In this document: one piece after another, positions 1 to 8,831 of the stretch
Numbering within the stretch: the first letter of the stretch is position 1
How the letters are laid out: every line of letters starts with the position of its first letter
Assembly: GCA_030835025.1 (NCBI GenBank)
Contig: JAUQWS010000023.1
Location: 62,001 to 126,000, forward strand
DNA from: Ignavibacteria bacterium
GTDB taxonomy: Bacteria; Bacteroidota; Ignavibacteria; Tepidaquicellales; OLB5
DNA length: 64,000 nucleotides
Direction: 5' to 3'
Program-made: the position numbers and the translations under genes
Notes under the pieces: generated by a model
The model's database searches: none
Seen by the model: the letters and a program-made list of their open reading frames with translations, nothing else
Told to the model about the DNA's origin: nothing

Positions 1-743
1 TCACGGGTTAAACCGTTAGTCGTTAGTATAGAGGGGTGATCTATGTTAAGCCACCACCTGCTGAAAACTATTTTCCCTGTAACGGGATCTATTGCAGGCT
101 CTTCTGCCCCGTTCTTTTCAGTTGTAATCCTATGGTAAGCAAGGGTATTTGCATCAAGTATATACAGATTCGTTGTCCTTGCGCCTGTATACTGAGCCAA
201 AGATGGATACCTTGTACTTGCAAAACATATTCTGCCATCGGGAAGGTAACACGGATCTATGTCATCATACCTCACAAACTTTCCGGCTGTCGGTCCGAAT
301 TGAGAAAGATTAATATTCCTGTTTGTAAATGTCAGCTTCCTGAATCCCGTGCCGTTTGCTCCAATTTCGTATATTCTCCAGGAGCTATCCCTGTGTTCAA
401 CTCCTGCAAAAACGATTTTTGAAGCGTCCCAAAAAACACCAGGGTCAGATACGTCGACAAGTGAAATTCCAGAAAAGTTCATTGTGCTGTCCACAAGTAC
501 TCTAAGAGTTCCGTTTGCTTCCCTAACAAGAAGCCTGCCTCCGACAACTTTGAATCTTGAGTGCGGTCCCATTCCGGGCAAGAGTCCGGCCTGCGGATAG
601 AAGAAATTTCCTCCCTGAACAAGGTTCCTTGAAACAAAGACGATAGGGTAATTCTGTGCATGGATAGAAATTGATTCTGACAGAATCAAAAAGCCCAGTA
701 CCATAAATGATACCGGGCGTAATATTTGAAATAAAAACTTCAT
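1..743 (-). CDS. Secreted TolB/PD40-like beta-propeller protein (partial, cut by window start)
   Basis: The frame opens with ATG at 743 and runs off the window after about 247 codons. Residues 1-29 form a signal peptide ending in a typical Ala-Gln junction. The remainder shows blade-like repeats, each with an I-V-F or I-C-F strand followed by a short turn (IVFAGVEHRDSSW, GRICFASTRYPS, GKIVFSRWW). These resemble the WD40-like PD40 repeats of TolB-type propellers. It is the last visible gene of the packed minus-strand block, 13 bp after a lipoprotein gene, so it probably shares that transcript. The C-terminus is unseen, so a T9SS tail cannot be excluded. Function unknown; the repeat assignment is made by eye. 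Confidence 0.7.
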   Translation of the reverse strand, partial: MKFLFQILRPVSFMVLGFLILSESISIHAQNYPIVFVSRNLVQGGNFFYPQAGLLPGMGPHSRFKVVGGRLLVREANGTLRVLVDSTMNFSGISLVDVSDPGVFWDASKIVFAGVEHRDSSWRIYEIGANGTGFRKLTFTNRNINLSQFGPTAGKFVRYDDIDPCYLPDGRICFASTRYPSLAQYTGARTTNLYILDANTLAYHRITTEKNGAEEPAIDPVTGKIVFSRWWLNIDHPSILTTNGLTR

Positions 744-756
744 TTTAAGTTAAATA

Positions 757-1254
757 CTACCTGTATGTTACAACGACAGAAGAAATACTCTTGTCTTTAT
801 CCCATGCAAGCATAATGCTTACTTCTCTTTTTTCTTTATTCCAAACAGCCATTCCGCCGTCATCGCTCATCATTTCGCCTTCAGCTTTTTTGAAGCCGGC
901 TTTTTCAACACCTTCAGTAAAAGGTGCTAGTATGACTTTCGGCTTATCTGTAGATTCAAAAGTAACGACTGTGCCTTCTGAAGTATTAAGCGAGCCAAGA
1001 CATTTTGAATTGACCGGTTGAGGAATGTCAGCCGGATAATCTGCCGGCATGCCTTCTTTTATACCAAGCTCATTGGATTTCGGGTCTGTGTTTGGCTTGT
1101 TCTCTCCGGCAACTTCAGTCTTATTCTGGTTTGTCTGCGAAGTAGAGTCTGTCTTTTTATCACCGTCGGTTTTCTGGTCCTTATTGCCGCATCCGCCTGC
1201 CAAAACGGCAAGAGTTATCAAAAACGCAAATAAAACGTTGAGTTTAGTTTTCAT
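757..1254 (-). CDS. Small lipoprotein, unknown function
   Basis: This 165-residue protein has a lipoprotein signal peptide with lipobox LAGGC, giving lipidated Cys22. A low-complexity linker rich in Lys, Thr, Asp, Asn and Gln follows to about residue 60, then a compact domain of about 100 residues. The phrase PADYPADIPQPVNSK recalls small periplasmic domains that begin with a Pro-rich P-x-D-[IV]-P motif. No catalytic motif is visible. It lies 25 bp downstream of another lipoprotein gene and 13 bp upstream of the TolB-like gene. The pairing suggests an envelope role, but none can be named. Confidence 0.8.
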   Translation of the reverse strand: MKTKLNVLFAFLITLAVLAGGCGNKDQKTDGDKKTDSTSQTNQNKTEVAGENKPNTDPKSNELGIKEGMPADYPADIPQPVNSKCLGSLNTSEGTVVTFESTDKPKVILAPFTEGVEKAGFKKAEGEMMSDDGGMAVWNKEKREVSIMLAWDKDKSISSVVVTYR

Positions 1255-1279
1255 CCTTTATGATTAAATTAATAATATG

Positions 1280-1837
1280 CTAGTTATTACAAATATTTGC
1301 TTCAAACTTTCCTGCTATCCAGCTTTTTGCCGGGTCATTAAAATAAATGAGGATCTTTCCGGCCGCTTTTTTGCTGTCAATGCTTTCGATATTCAATGCA
1401 CAATTCCATGCTGCAGAAGATGTAATTCCGCCGGTTTTAAAACTGGCATTGTAGGTCGCAGGATCGGAATCAAATTTAGATTTTATCCACTCACCCAGTT
1501 TTATCTCGCCGCCTTTATTCATCAGCACAAATCCTTCGAAATTCTCAATGAAACCGCAGCTTTGTTCAGGTTTATTTACCGAGAAATTAATGACGTTATC
1601 ATTTGAACCGCGCCACTTTTCGAAATTAATATACCCGAACTGCACTTCCTTGCCACCAATCATACCTTTAACGGGAAAATCAGGTATATCACCAGCAGTC
1701 ACATTGTCTTTCCAGCCAAATTCTCTCTTTTCAGTAGATGTCTTATCGTTTTCACCGGACTTGTTTCCGCATGCACTAAACAGTACAGAAACAAGCAGAA
1801 TAACCACCAGTATTACCTTTCTCAAATTTCCTGCCAA
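1280..1837 (-). CDS. Lipoprotein, unknown function
   Basis: This 185-residue protein carries a hydrophobic leader and lipobox LFSAC, so it should be anchored by a lipidated Cys after export. The start is TTG directly after the TAA of the superoxide dismutase gene; a second TTG four codons later would give a leader beginning MRKVIL and is equally possible. Zero intergenic distance makes translational coupling to the dismutase likely. The mature part has two cysteines that could form a disulfide (SCGF and WNCALN). I do not recognise the family. Its position between a dismutase and a second lipoprotein suggests an envelope stress function, which is inference. Confidence 0.75.
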   Translation of the reverse strand: MAGNLRKVILVVILLVSVLFSACGNKSGENDKTSTEKREFGWKDNVTAGDIPDFPVKGMIGGKEVQFGYINFEKWRGSNDNVINFSVNKPEQSCGFIENFEGFVLMNKGGEIKLGEWIKSKFDSDPATYNASFKTGGITSSAAWNCALNIESIDSKKAAGKILIYFNDPAKSWIAGKFEANICNN

Positions 1838-2605
1838 TTATTTACAGTACTTATTATACCTGTCGTTTATCCTTGCCCAGTTAAGGTTGTTCAGGAAATT
1901 ATCAATATACTTGGCTCTTGCCGGACCGTCTTTATGATAATACGCGTGTTCAAACACGTCGCAAGCAACCAAAGGAACACCGCCCCAAATTGCACCATAC
2001 TGATGCTCATCTACCAAAACATTTATCAGCCTTCCGGAATACAGCCTGTCAAAGACTAGCAATCCCCAGCCGCTCAGTTTTGCAGCAACGCTGCATGCTT
2101 TGAATTCAGCTTTCCAGTTATCAAAAGAGCCGAAGTTCTGCTCAATTGCCTTCTTTACATCCGGTCCTTTTGAAACGTCTCCGTCACCACCCATATTATC
2201 CCAATAAACATCATGCAGGTATGCCCCGGAATGATTCCAGGTGAATCTTCTTTTCAGTTCTCCAATATCGCTCCAGTTACCGTTCGCCTTTGAAAGGTCA
2301 GCACTCTCGAGCTCTTTTTCGATGTTATTCAGAAAAGTAACATATCCTTTATGATGGGTATTGTAATGCCAGTCAGTAGTTTCGGCATCAACAACATCTT
2401 TTAGCAGTGATTTTGCTTCCTCGTCGGTATATGGACGCGGATTGAATTTCCATTCGTAAGCCATTCTTTTAGTTCCTCCTTTGGAACCCTGCAGAGCTGC
2501 TTCTGCAATATTTTTTTTATAATTATAAATTCCTGTTTTCGAAAGCACGCTAAATGAGAGAGCTCCCATTGCAGAAGTTTTTATGAACTCTCTTCTGCTT
2601 TTCAT
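1838..2605 (-). CDS. sod: Fe/Mn superoxide dismutase with Tat signal
   Basis: Dismutates superoxide to O2 and H2O2. The C-terminal part (about residues 49-255) is a full Fe/Mn-SOD. Likely metal ligands are His80 (WHYNTHH), His131 (YLHDVYW), Asp216 and His220 (DVFEHAYY). The start is set at the ATG at 2605, which gives a twin-arginine leader (SRREFIK, then a hydrophobic stretch), 7 bp after the A-type carrier gene. An upstream ATG at 2674 overlaps that gene and would bury the Tat motif. A Tat leader implies export of the folded, metal-loaded enzyme. Fe versus Mn cannot be decided by eye. Gene order ties it to Fe-S assembly functions. Confidence 0.92.
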   Translation of the reverse strand: MKSRREFIKTSAMGALSFSVLSKTGIYNYKKNIAEAALQGSKGGTKRMAYEWKFNPRPYTDEEAKSLLKDVVDAETTDWHYNTHHKGYVTFLNNIEKELESADLSKANGNWSDIGELKRRFTWNHSGAYLHDVYWDNMGGDGDVSKGPDVKKAIEQNFGSFDNWKAEFKACSVAAKLSGWGLLVFDRLYSGRLINVLVDEHQYGAIWGGVPLVACDVFEHAYYHKDGPARAKYIDNFLNNLNWARINDRYNKYCK

Positions 2606-2612
2606 AGATACT

Positions 2613-2981
2613 TTACACTCCGAATGAACTTCCGCAGCCGCAGGTCTTTTTGGCTGTCGGATTGTTGAAAACAAAACCCTTGCCTGTTAACCCGTCTGTG
2701 TAATCAACTGATGTTCCTGTGAGGTAAAGTATGCTCTTCCAGTCAACCGCCACTTTTATTCCCCCGAATTCAAGGATCCTATCGGTATCCTTCACTTCCT
2801 GGTCAAATCCTAAAGTATAAGAAAGCCCTGAACATCCGCCGCCCTTAACCCCTATCCTGAGAACATAATCATCAGGGATAGAGTTTTCTTTCATTATTTT
2901 CTTCACTTCGCCAACCGCTTTATCTGTCAGGGCGATTCCATCAGTTACTTCCGCTGCTCCGATTGTTTTTATATCTTCCAT
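2613..2981 (-). CDS. A-type iron-sulfur carrier (IscA/SufA/ErpA family)
   Basis: Carries Fe-S clusters from the assembly scaffold to apo-enzymes in the cytoplasm. The 122-residue length fits the family. The three conserved cluster-binding cysteines are present: Cys50 in GGGCSGLSY and Cys114 and Cys116 in the CGCG motif near the C-terminus. It lies 48 bp after the outer-membrane protein gene and 7 bp before the dismutase. Cysteine desulfurase and an Rrf2 regulator are upstream in the same block. No IscU/SufU scaffold gene is seen here, so it must be elsewhere if used. Which of IscA, SufA or ErpA it matches cannot be settled by eye. Confidence 0.93.
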   Translation of the reverse strand: MEDIKTIGAAEVTDGIALTDKAVGEVKKIMKENSIPDDYVLRIGVKGGGCSGLSYTLGFDQEVKDTDRILEFGGIKVAVDWKSILYLTGTSVDYTDGLTGKGFVFNNPTAKKTCGCGSSFGV

Positions 2982-3029
2982 TTTGATGAAGTTATTTTGA
3001 TGAATTACTAAATTAAATGATTTTATGTA

Positions 3030-3803
3030 TTATTGAAAGAAGAAATTCATACCCATATATACAGACCAGTATGCTATTCTTCTGTCGCTAGTCAAACCGT
3101 TCGTAGGGCTCGCCTTATCCCTGAATACAATCACATGAGCATCTACAGGAGTGGTTTCCTCACTTTGTTTACCCCAAGAGTTATCGTAAGTATATGTATA
3201 TCCCCAATATAGCCCAACAGTTTTGTTTATGTCATAATTGAGCTTAAATCCACCTGCGTACCCAAATCTTGGTACAACCTTAAAAAAATCCAGTCCCGCA
3301 TTATAATAAGTTTCACCGCCTACAAGGTTCATTCTTAAAAGGCCAAAAACACCCGGGTAAAATTGCTTTTCATGACCCAGCGGATTAACCTCTGCACCCA
3401 CGCCAATTGAAAATGACTGGATCCTGGAGCCAATATCAATTCCTGCAGAACCCGGATATGAGCTTGTCAGCATATTATATCCGATGTTAAGCAATCCTTT
3501 AACATGGCCTCTTTTCATGAAACTGTATTTCATATAACCCTGCACTCCGTACCCCGTATTCGCTCCAAGGTTATCAGAGACAATTATCCTCTTCCCGTTT
3601 ATGAATATCTGGTCAACAGTCGCATTTATTGTCATGTTATTTCCGTACGCTTCTAAAAGCGGCCTTGAATATCCAATATTGAAACTAAGCTCTATCCTGC
3701 TTCTTTCATTCTTCTTTTTCAGCTGCTCTTTTTTGTCCTGAGAACTGGATGCAGTAACTAATAACGTAAGTATAAATGCAATCAAGAAACTACTTCTTTG
3801 CAT
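3030..3803 (-). CDS. Predicted outer-membrane beta-barrel protein
   Basis: This 257-residue protein has a signal peptide (residues 1-21), a charged Lys/Glu-rich linker, then alternating aromatic/Gly strands (LSFNIGYSRPLL, GYMKYSFM, LLNIGYNML, GYAGGFKLNY, VGLYWGYTYTY) ending in MGMNFFFQ. This is the look of an 8-12 strand barrel of the OmpW/porin-like type. The start overlaps the 3' end of the cysteine desulfurase gene by 14 bp, so the two are translationally coupled. Why a barrel should sit inside a Fe-S assembly operon is unclear. No specific family recognised. Confidence 0.75.
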   Translation of the reverse strand: MQRSSFLIAFILTLLVTASSSQDKKEQLKKKNERSRIELSFNIGYSRPLLEAYGNNMTINATVDQIFINGKRIIVSDNLGANTGYGVQGYMKYSFMKRGHVKGLLNIGYNMLTSSYPGSAGIDIGSRIQSFSIGVGAEVNPLGHEKQFYPGVFGLLRMNLVGGETYYNAGLDFFKVVPRFGYAGGFKLNYDINKTVGLYWGYTYTYDNSWGKQSEETTPVDAHVIVFRDKASPTNGLTSDRRIAYWSVYMGMNFFFQ

Positions 3804-4989
3804 ATTCCCCCTCTTCCGAGTGCGAGCTTAAGGGAGAAGTTTTTCTCAAGAATTGTGCTTTTTCTACTACCTTACTGATAGTATATTCGATTTCTTCTTC
3901 GGTTGTATATCTTCCAAGTCCAAACCTGATTGCCGAGTGTTTATGCCCGTTATCTGAATTAATGGCTTTTAGTACATGAGAAGTTTCAACTGATTCAGAT
4001 GAACATGCACTTCCGGTAGATAGTGCAATTTCCTTAATTGCGATCAAAAGAGCATCAGAATCGACATTTTTCAGCGTCAGATTCAGGTTATTCCCAATCC
4101 TTTTTGAGGGGTGCCCGTTTAGTTTAACGCCATCTAACCCTGAAATGATTCCATTGTAAAGCCTGTCCCTCAATAAAGTCAGCCTTGTCATTTCTTCTTC
4201 CATCTGTGCCTTGGCTATTTCGCATGCCTTGCCAAATCCTGCAATACCCGGAACATTCAATGTACCTGCTCTTAAACCTCTCTCCTGTGCACCGCCGTCT
4301 ATTCTTGGAGTTAAGCGTATTTTGGGAAACCTGGATTTAATATAAAAAGCTCCAACTCCCTTCGGTCCGTAAATCTTATGCGATGAAAAGCTCAAAAGGT
4401 CTATCCCTGATTTAACTACATCAACTTCAATTTTTCCAACCGCCTGGGTTGCATCGGTATGAAACAAGACTCCCTTTGACTTACACACGGCGGCAATTTC
4501 ATTGATTGGCTGAATTGTGCCGATCTCGTTATTCACATACATTACAGATACCAGTATCGTATTATCTTTGATCGAGTTCTTCAGTTCATTAACATCCACA
4601 AGTCCGTACTCATTAACCTTAAGATAAGTTATTTCATAGCCCTTTCTTTCAAGGCTTTTGCAGGTATCAAGAACTGCTTCGTGCTCAATAGCCGAAGTGA
4701 TTATGTGATTTCCTTTTGGCAGGTATGCCTCGGCAATTCCCTTGATCGCGAGATTAACAGATTCTGTTGCACCGCTTGTAAAGATCACATCGCGGTATTC
4801 TGCATTGATGACCCTTGCGACCTGTTTCCTCGCATTTTCAACAGCTGCTTCTGCATTCCAGCCAAATATGTGAGATTTACTTGATGCATTCCCGAATTTT
4901 TCTGTGAAATACGGAAGCATTGCTTCAACAACTTTAGGGTCAACCGGAGTTGTTGAGTGATAATCGAGATATATTGGAAATTTGATCAT
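3790..4989 (-). CDS. iscS: Cysteine desulfurase (IscS/NifS family)
   Basis: PLP enzyme that takes sulfur from cysteine as a persulfide for Fe-S clusters and other sulfur compounds. All hallmarks are visible in the 399 residues: His103 in AIEHEAVL, PLP lysine Lys205 in FSSHKIYGPKG, and catalytic Cys329 in the flexible loop STGSACSS. The C-terminal tail is extended and charged. It lies 4 bp after the Rrf2 regulator and overlaps the following barrel gene. Regulation by that Rrf2 protein in response to Fe-S status is the obvious model from family knowledge; no operator was identified. Confidence 0.95.
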   Translation of the reverse strand: MIKFPIYLDYHSTTPVDPKVVEAMLPYFTEKFGNASSKSHIFGWNAEAAVENARKQVARVINAEYRDVIFTSGATESVNLAIKGIAEAYLPKGNHIITSAIEHEAVLDTCKSLERKGYEITYLKVNEYGLVDVNELKNSIKDNTILVSVMYVNNEIGTIQPINEIAAVCKSKGVLFHTDATQAVGKIEVDVVKSGIDLLSFSSHKIYGPKGVGAFYIKSRFPKIRLTPRIDGGAQERGLRAGTLNVPGIAGFGKACEIAKAQMEEEMTRLTLLRDRLYNGIISGLDGVKLNGHPSKRIGNNLNLTLKNVDSDALLIAIKEIALSTGSACSSESVETSHVLKAINSDNGHKHSAIRFGLGRYTTEEEIEYTISKVVEKAQFLRKTSPLSSHSEEGEYAKK

Positions 4990-4993
4990 TTAT

Positions 4994-5398
4994 TCAGACT
5001 ATTTCAGAGAGCTTGGTTGAATTAAAATAGCTGTTTATCTGCTTCTGTATCTTTTTAAGCGGGCTGCTCAATATGCAGGTCTCATAAATTGAACAGCTTT
5101 CAGGATCATCGTGCTGTCCGCAATCAAGTATATAGCTGCTGCCTTCTATTGCATTAAATATGGTTGCAAGCGAAAGCTTATCGGGCTTTTGGGAAAGTAA
5201 ATAACCGCCCCTTGTCCCCTGCATTGATGTAAGGATATTCTCTTTCTTCAGCTTCTGAAGGATCTTGGAAAGCAGGTCATACGGTATTTTGTACTTATCC
5301 GAGATCTCTTTTGCAGAGCACGGCGAATCCAATCCAACCATTGCCATATGCTTAACTGCGATCAATCCGTACTCCACTTTCTTTGATAGCTTGAACAT
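4994..5398 (-). CDS. iscR: Rrf2-family regulator, IscR-like
   Basis: A 134-residue winged-helix regulator. The N-terminal helix-turn-helix includes CSAKEISDKYKIPYDLL followed by a wing (GTRGGYLLS), as in IscR, NsrR and RirA. Three cysteines, Cys93, Cys102 and Cys108, lie in the loop after the dimerisation helix. They could bind an Fe-S cluster; the spacing is Cx8Cx5C rather than the Cx5Cx5C of classical IscR. Being 4 bp upstream of cysteine desulfurase strongly favours an IscR-like role. It starts 2 bp after the rsmB stop, so it lacks its own obvious promoter and may be co-transcribed with rsmB. Confidence 0.9.
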   Translation of the reverse strand: MFKLSKKVEYGLIAVKHMAMVGLDSPCSAKEISDKYKIPYDLLSKILQKLKKENILTSMQGTRGGYLLSQKPDKLSLATIFNAIEGSSYILDCGQHDDPESCSIYETCILSSPLKKIQKQINSYFNSTKLSEIV

Positions 5399-5400
5399 AT

Positions 5401-7032
5401 CTAAGAACTCTTTCTCATAAGTCTCGCAGCAAACGAACCGTCAATACCATGCTTATGCGGAAATGTCTCAATGCAACCTTCTGCATTAACAAGATCATGT
5501 TTTACATACTTTCCTGCATTATCAATTGTAAAGTCAGGATTCTTTTCAAGGAAATCCTTCACAATATCCATATTCTCTTCATGCTCAGTTGAGCAAGTAC
5601 TGTAAACCATAACTCCGCCCGGTTTCAGGTAGGTTGCAGCGCTTTGAAGCAATCTCTTCTGTATCTCGGTAAGCGCGGTGATATTCTCCGGCTCCCGTTT
5701 CCACCTGATCTCCGGTTTTTTGGAAAGTACTCCAAGTCCTGAACACGGAGCATCAAGCAGTATCTTATCAAACTTCATTGAGCGCAGTGTTTCATTTTCA
5801 AAAGCTGCAGCATCATCCTGGAAGAACTCTATGTTTGTGACGCCAAGCCTTTCGGCTGTTTTCTTCATCATACTTATCTTCGCGTCATACTTATCAACAG
5901 AGTAGATCCTGCCCTTGTTGTGCATTATCTGTGCGATCTGAGTTGATTTCCCTCCGGGTGCTGCGCACATATCCAAAACCGCATCATGCTCAGTCGGATT
6001 CAAAAGTACCGCAGGCAGGCCCGCACTCTCATCCTGAACTGTATACATACCGTTTATGAAGTCTTCATCAAGATATATTTTTGACATTAGTCTCAGTGTT
6101 ACAAAATAATCAATGTAACGGCATGTTCTGTAAACAATACTTCGCTCGTCAAATTTTTTCAATACGTCGTTCTTTGAAGTCTTCAAAGTATTTATTCTAA
6201 GCGTAAGTATCGGCCGTTTGTTGTTTGATTCAGCGAGTAATTGAGCTTCATCAAAACCGAATCTCTGGATCCAGCGTTTCACCATCCAGTTAGGATGTGA
6301 CTGCATTATGCCAAGGTACTTCACCTCGTCAATTTCACGGGTTGGATATACAAGATCGTTTTTTGTTCTGATTATTGTTCGGAGCAGGCCATTCACAACA
6401 TCGGCGTGTTTCTGTGTGCTGATCTTCTTAACGAATTCAACAGCTTCATTCACTGCGGCAAAATCCGGTATCTTGTTCAGGAAAAGAATTTGATATAATG
6501 CAACACGGAGCGTGTTCTTGATTTCGGGAGTACATTTTTCCCAGTTGCCGCGGTAGAAGCCGTTTAAGAACCAGTCAAGCCTGCGCATCCATCTGATAAC
6601 TCCGTGGCAAATCTCATTAAGCAGTGATTTGTCATAATCATTCAGTACATCAGTACGGATTTCATAATCAATAAGCTTATCAAGATATGAATCTGTGCGC
6701 TCGACTCTGGTTAATATCTTTACAGCAAGGCTTCTTGCGTCGCAATATATCGTATCGCCTTTAGGGCGTTCACGCTTGTTGAACTGCGGCTTCTGCTGCC
6801 CGGTTACAGGCGGTTTTTGTTCAGCCTGTTTGTAATCAACAGGTTTTGCTTCTGCCGTTTTGGCTTCGGCTAATGCTTCAGGTTCTTGTGAATTAGCGGG
6901 TTTTTCCGCGCTTTCATTCAATACAGGTTCTATCGATTCGGGCTCAATCGCCTCAGGTGCTTTCGTTATTTCCGGTACCGATTCATTCACATTTTCGCCT
7001 GATTTCTCAATTTTTTCGTCAGTATTATTCAT
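5401..7032 (-). CDS. rsmB: 16S rRNA (cytosine-5) methyltransferase, RsmB/Sun family
   Basis: Methylates a cytosine of 16S rRNA (C967 in E. coli) using S-adenosylmethionine. After an unusual N-terminal extension of about 95 residues, a NusB-like RNA-binding domain spans about 97-235. The methyltransferase domain has the SAM loop LDMCAAPGGKST, motif IV DAPCSGLGVL and catalytic motif YSTCS. The extension is rich in Glu, Pro, Ala and Lys and looks disordered; a later start near the NusB domain has no good Met, so the extension is probably translated. First gene of the minus-strand block; a 227-bp divergent region separates it from the aminotransferase. Confidence 0.92.
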   Translation of the reverse strand: MNNTDEKIEKSGENVNESVPEITKAPEAIEPESIEPVLNESAEKPANSQEPEALAEAKTAEAKPVDYKQAEQKPPVTGQQKPQFNKRERPKGDTIYCDARSLAVKILTRVERTDSYLDKLIDYEIRTDVLNDYDKSLLNEICHGVIRWMRRLDWFLNGFYRGNWEKCTPEIKNTLRVALYQILFLNKIPDFAAVNEAVEFVKKISTQKHADVVNGLLRTIIRTKNDLVYPTREIDEVKYLGIMQSHPNWMVKRWIQRFGFDEAQLLAESNNKRPILTLRINTLKTSKNDVLKKFDERSIVYRTCRYIDYFVTLRLMSKIYLDEDFINGMYTVQDESAGLPAVLLNPTEHDAVLDMCAAPGGKSTQIAQIMHNKGRIYSVDKYDAKISMMKKTAERLGVTNIEFFQDDAAAFENETLRSMKFDKILLDAPCSGLGVLSKKPEIRWKREPENITALTEIQKRLLQSAATYLKPGGVMVYSTCSTEHEENMDIVKDFLEKNPDFTIDNAGKYVKHDLVNAEGCIETFPHKHGIDGSFAARLMRKSS

Positions 7033-7259
7033 GATTTCCAGAATATTCGCTAAATATACCTTTATATTATTGTAGTATCAATGAAAGGGATAAGCACTTG
7101 GAGACTGTGAATATCGGCAAGGCTTTCAGTATTTGGGAATTATTGTGCTATCTCGAAAAATGACCCGCATCTAACCATATTATTTTTTCTACATTTAATA
7201 TAGTATTTGTGTTGAGTATCTTGTTAAACATTACTAAAATTACTCTTTGAAATACTACA

Positions 7260-8678
7260 ATGATATCAATTAATGACCTTAATCCTCACTTATTAACAGC
7301 TGAATATGCAGTCCGCGGTCCAATAGTTATCCGTGCACAGGAACTCGAAAAACAGGGAAAGAAAATAATCTACTGCAATATCGGTAATCCGCAGGCATTA
7401 CAGCAAAAACCACTTTCATATATAAGGCAGATATTAAGCTTAATGGAGAACCCTGAACTGCTTAACCATCCGCAATTAAGTACGGTTTTTCCTCAGGATA
7501 TTATTGAAAAGGCCGGGAAACTGCATCAATTGATGCCGCACGGCACCGGAGCATATACTCAGAGCGCAGGAACTCCCTTTATCAGGCAGGCAGTCGCGGA
7601 ATTTATAAACAAGCGTGATGGCATTCCGGCAAGTGAGGGAAATATTATTCTGACAGACGGCGCAAGCAAAGGTGTATCCGCAGTCTTAACTGCCCTGCTA
7701 AAAAAACCCACTGACGGATTCATGATTCCCATTCCTCAATACCCGCTATATAGTGCAACAATTGAGTTAATTGGCGGCAGCCAGGTCGGGTATTACCTCG
7801 ATGAAGAAAACTCATGGCAGCTGAATGAAGAAATATTGACAAAAAGCCTGAACGACGCTAAGTCAAAAGGCATTAACCCCGTTGCAATTGTTGTGATAAA
7901 TCCCGGTAATCCAACGGGAGCTGTGCTTTCGCTTGAAAATATTAAGATGATTATAAACTTTGCGAGAAAACATAACCTCTCCATCATGGCAGATGAGGTT
8001 TACCAGGATAATGTATATTTAAAGGGAGCAGCATTCCATTCATTTGCTAAGGTTATGCATCAGCTTGGTGAAACAAGCATAACTCTTTTCAGTTTTCACT
8101 CGGTATCGAAAGGATTCATGGGTGAGTGCGGCCACCGGGGCGGTTATCTGGAAATCCGCAACGTACCTGCAGATGTGCTGGCTGAGTTCATTAAGCTGCA
8201 ATCAATAAGCCTATGCTCAAACACAGTCGGGCAGTTGGTAACGTATTTGGTTGTCACTCCCCCGCAAAAAGGCGATGCAAGTTATGACCGATATATCAAA
8301 GAACGTGATGGAATATTAAGCGACCTGAAAGCCAAAGCTGAAATACTGGGTAAAGGACTGGACGCAATTGAAGGTATGGAAATTGATATTCCGCAAGGGG
8401 CAATGTATGCGTTTGTGAAATTCGAGCTGCCTCATACCGAGGATATAACAAAAATGTCGGCGGAACAGCGACAGGCGTATAACAGCAAACGTGATAGTGA
8501 TTATTGTATGGCTTTGCTTGAAGAAACAGGAATCTGTGTGGTACCGGGCTCCGGATTTGGACAGCTACCGGGCACACTTCACTTCCGCACAACTTTCCTT
8601 CCGCCAAAGAACGAGATCGAAGAGCTAGTGAAGAAGATGAAAGAGTTTCACGGGAAGTATGTCGAGAAATTGAAATAG
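7260..8678 (+). CDS. Class I aminotransferase, alanine aminotransferase-like
   Basis: PLP-dependent transaminase, closest in layout to the eukaryotic-type alanine/glutamate aminotransferases (about 470 residues, N-terminal ALNPHLLTAEYAVRGP-like opening). Residues 214-220 carry NPGNPTG, Asp245 sits in MADEVYQ, the PLP lysine is Lys284 in FHSVSKGFMGECGHRGGY, and a substrate-binding arginine lies in the C-terminal FRTTFLPP. The likely reaction is pyruvate plus glutamate to alanine plus 2-oxoglutarate; exact substrate is inferred. The gene stands alone, divergent from rsmB. A palindromic repeat begins 5 bp after its stop. Confidence 0.9.
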   Translation: MISINDLNPHLLTAEYAVRGPIVIRAQELEKQGKKIIYCNIGNPQALQQKPLSYIRQILSLMENPELLNHPQLSTVFPQDIIEKAGKLHQLMPHGTGAYTQSAGTPFIRQAVAEFINKRDGIPASEGNIILTDGASKGVSAVLTALLKKPTDGFMIPIPQYPLYSATIELIGGSQVGYYLDEENSWQLNEEILTKSLNDAKSKGINPVAIVVINPGNPTGAVLSLENIKMIINFARKHNLSIMADEVYQDNVYLKGAAFHSFAKVMHQLGETSITLFSFHSVSKGFMGECGHRGGYLEIRNVPADVLAEFIKLQSISLCSNTVGQLVTYLVVTPPQKGDASYDRYIKERDGILSDLKAKAEILGKGLDAIEGMEIDIPQGAMYAFVKFELPHTEDITKMSAEQRQAYNSKRDSDYCMALLEETGICVVPGSGFGQLPGTLHFRTTFLPPKNEIEELVKKMKEFHGKYVEKLK

Positions 8679-8683
8679 GATAA

Positions 8684-8829
8684 GTCCCCCTTATAAAGGG
8701 GGACAAGATTTTGAAGATTGGATTCGGTGCAATTGTTCGTGATTTAGATCCTTCCTGAATTTTAAATGGGGATTTGAATGCTAACAAATAGATTTTAGTT
8801 TTAAGAGTATTCGATGTTTTTATTTTATT
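8684..8829 (+). repeat. Palindrome-headed intergenic repeat, copy 1
   Basis: About 146 bp opening with a perfect 9-bp inverted repeat (GTCCCCCTT, 3-nt centre, AAGGGGGAC; 8684-8704). A conserved tail follows (GATTTTGAAGATTGGATTCG, later AAATGGGGATTT). Copies at 8832 and 9496 share most of this sequence, so it is a dispersed element and not a simple terminator. It could still stop transcription of the aminotransferase gene. Confidence 0.85.
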
Positions 8830-8831
8830 AA

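Noticed and set aside
36-422. Plus-strand frame at the window start
   Set aside because: Shadow of the minus-strand TolB-like gene; no domain, odd composition.
479-661. Small minus-strand frame with an ATG in the TolB-like region
   Set aside because: It is out of frame with the better supported exported protein that starts at 743 and covers the same bases.
8296-8787. Minus-strand frame of 163 residues
   Set aside because: Overlaps the aminotransferase gene and the palindromic repeat; no recognisable motif.
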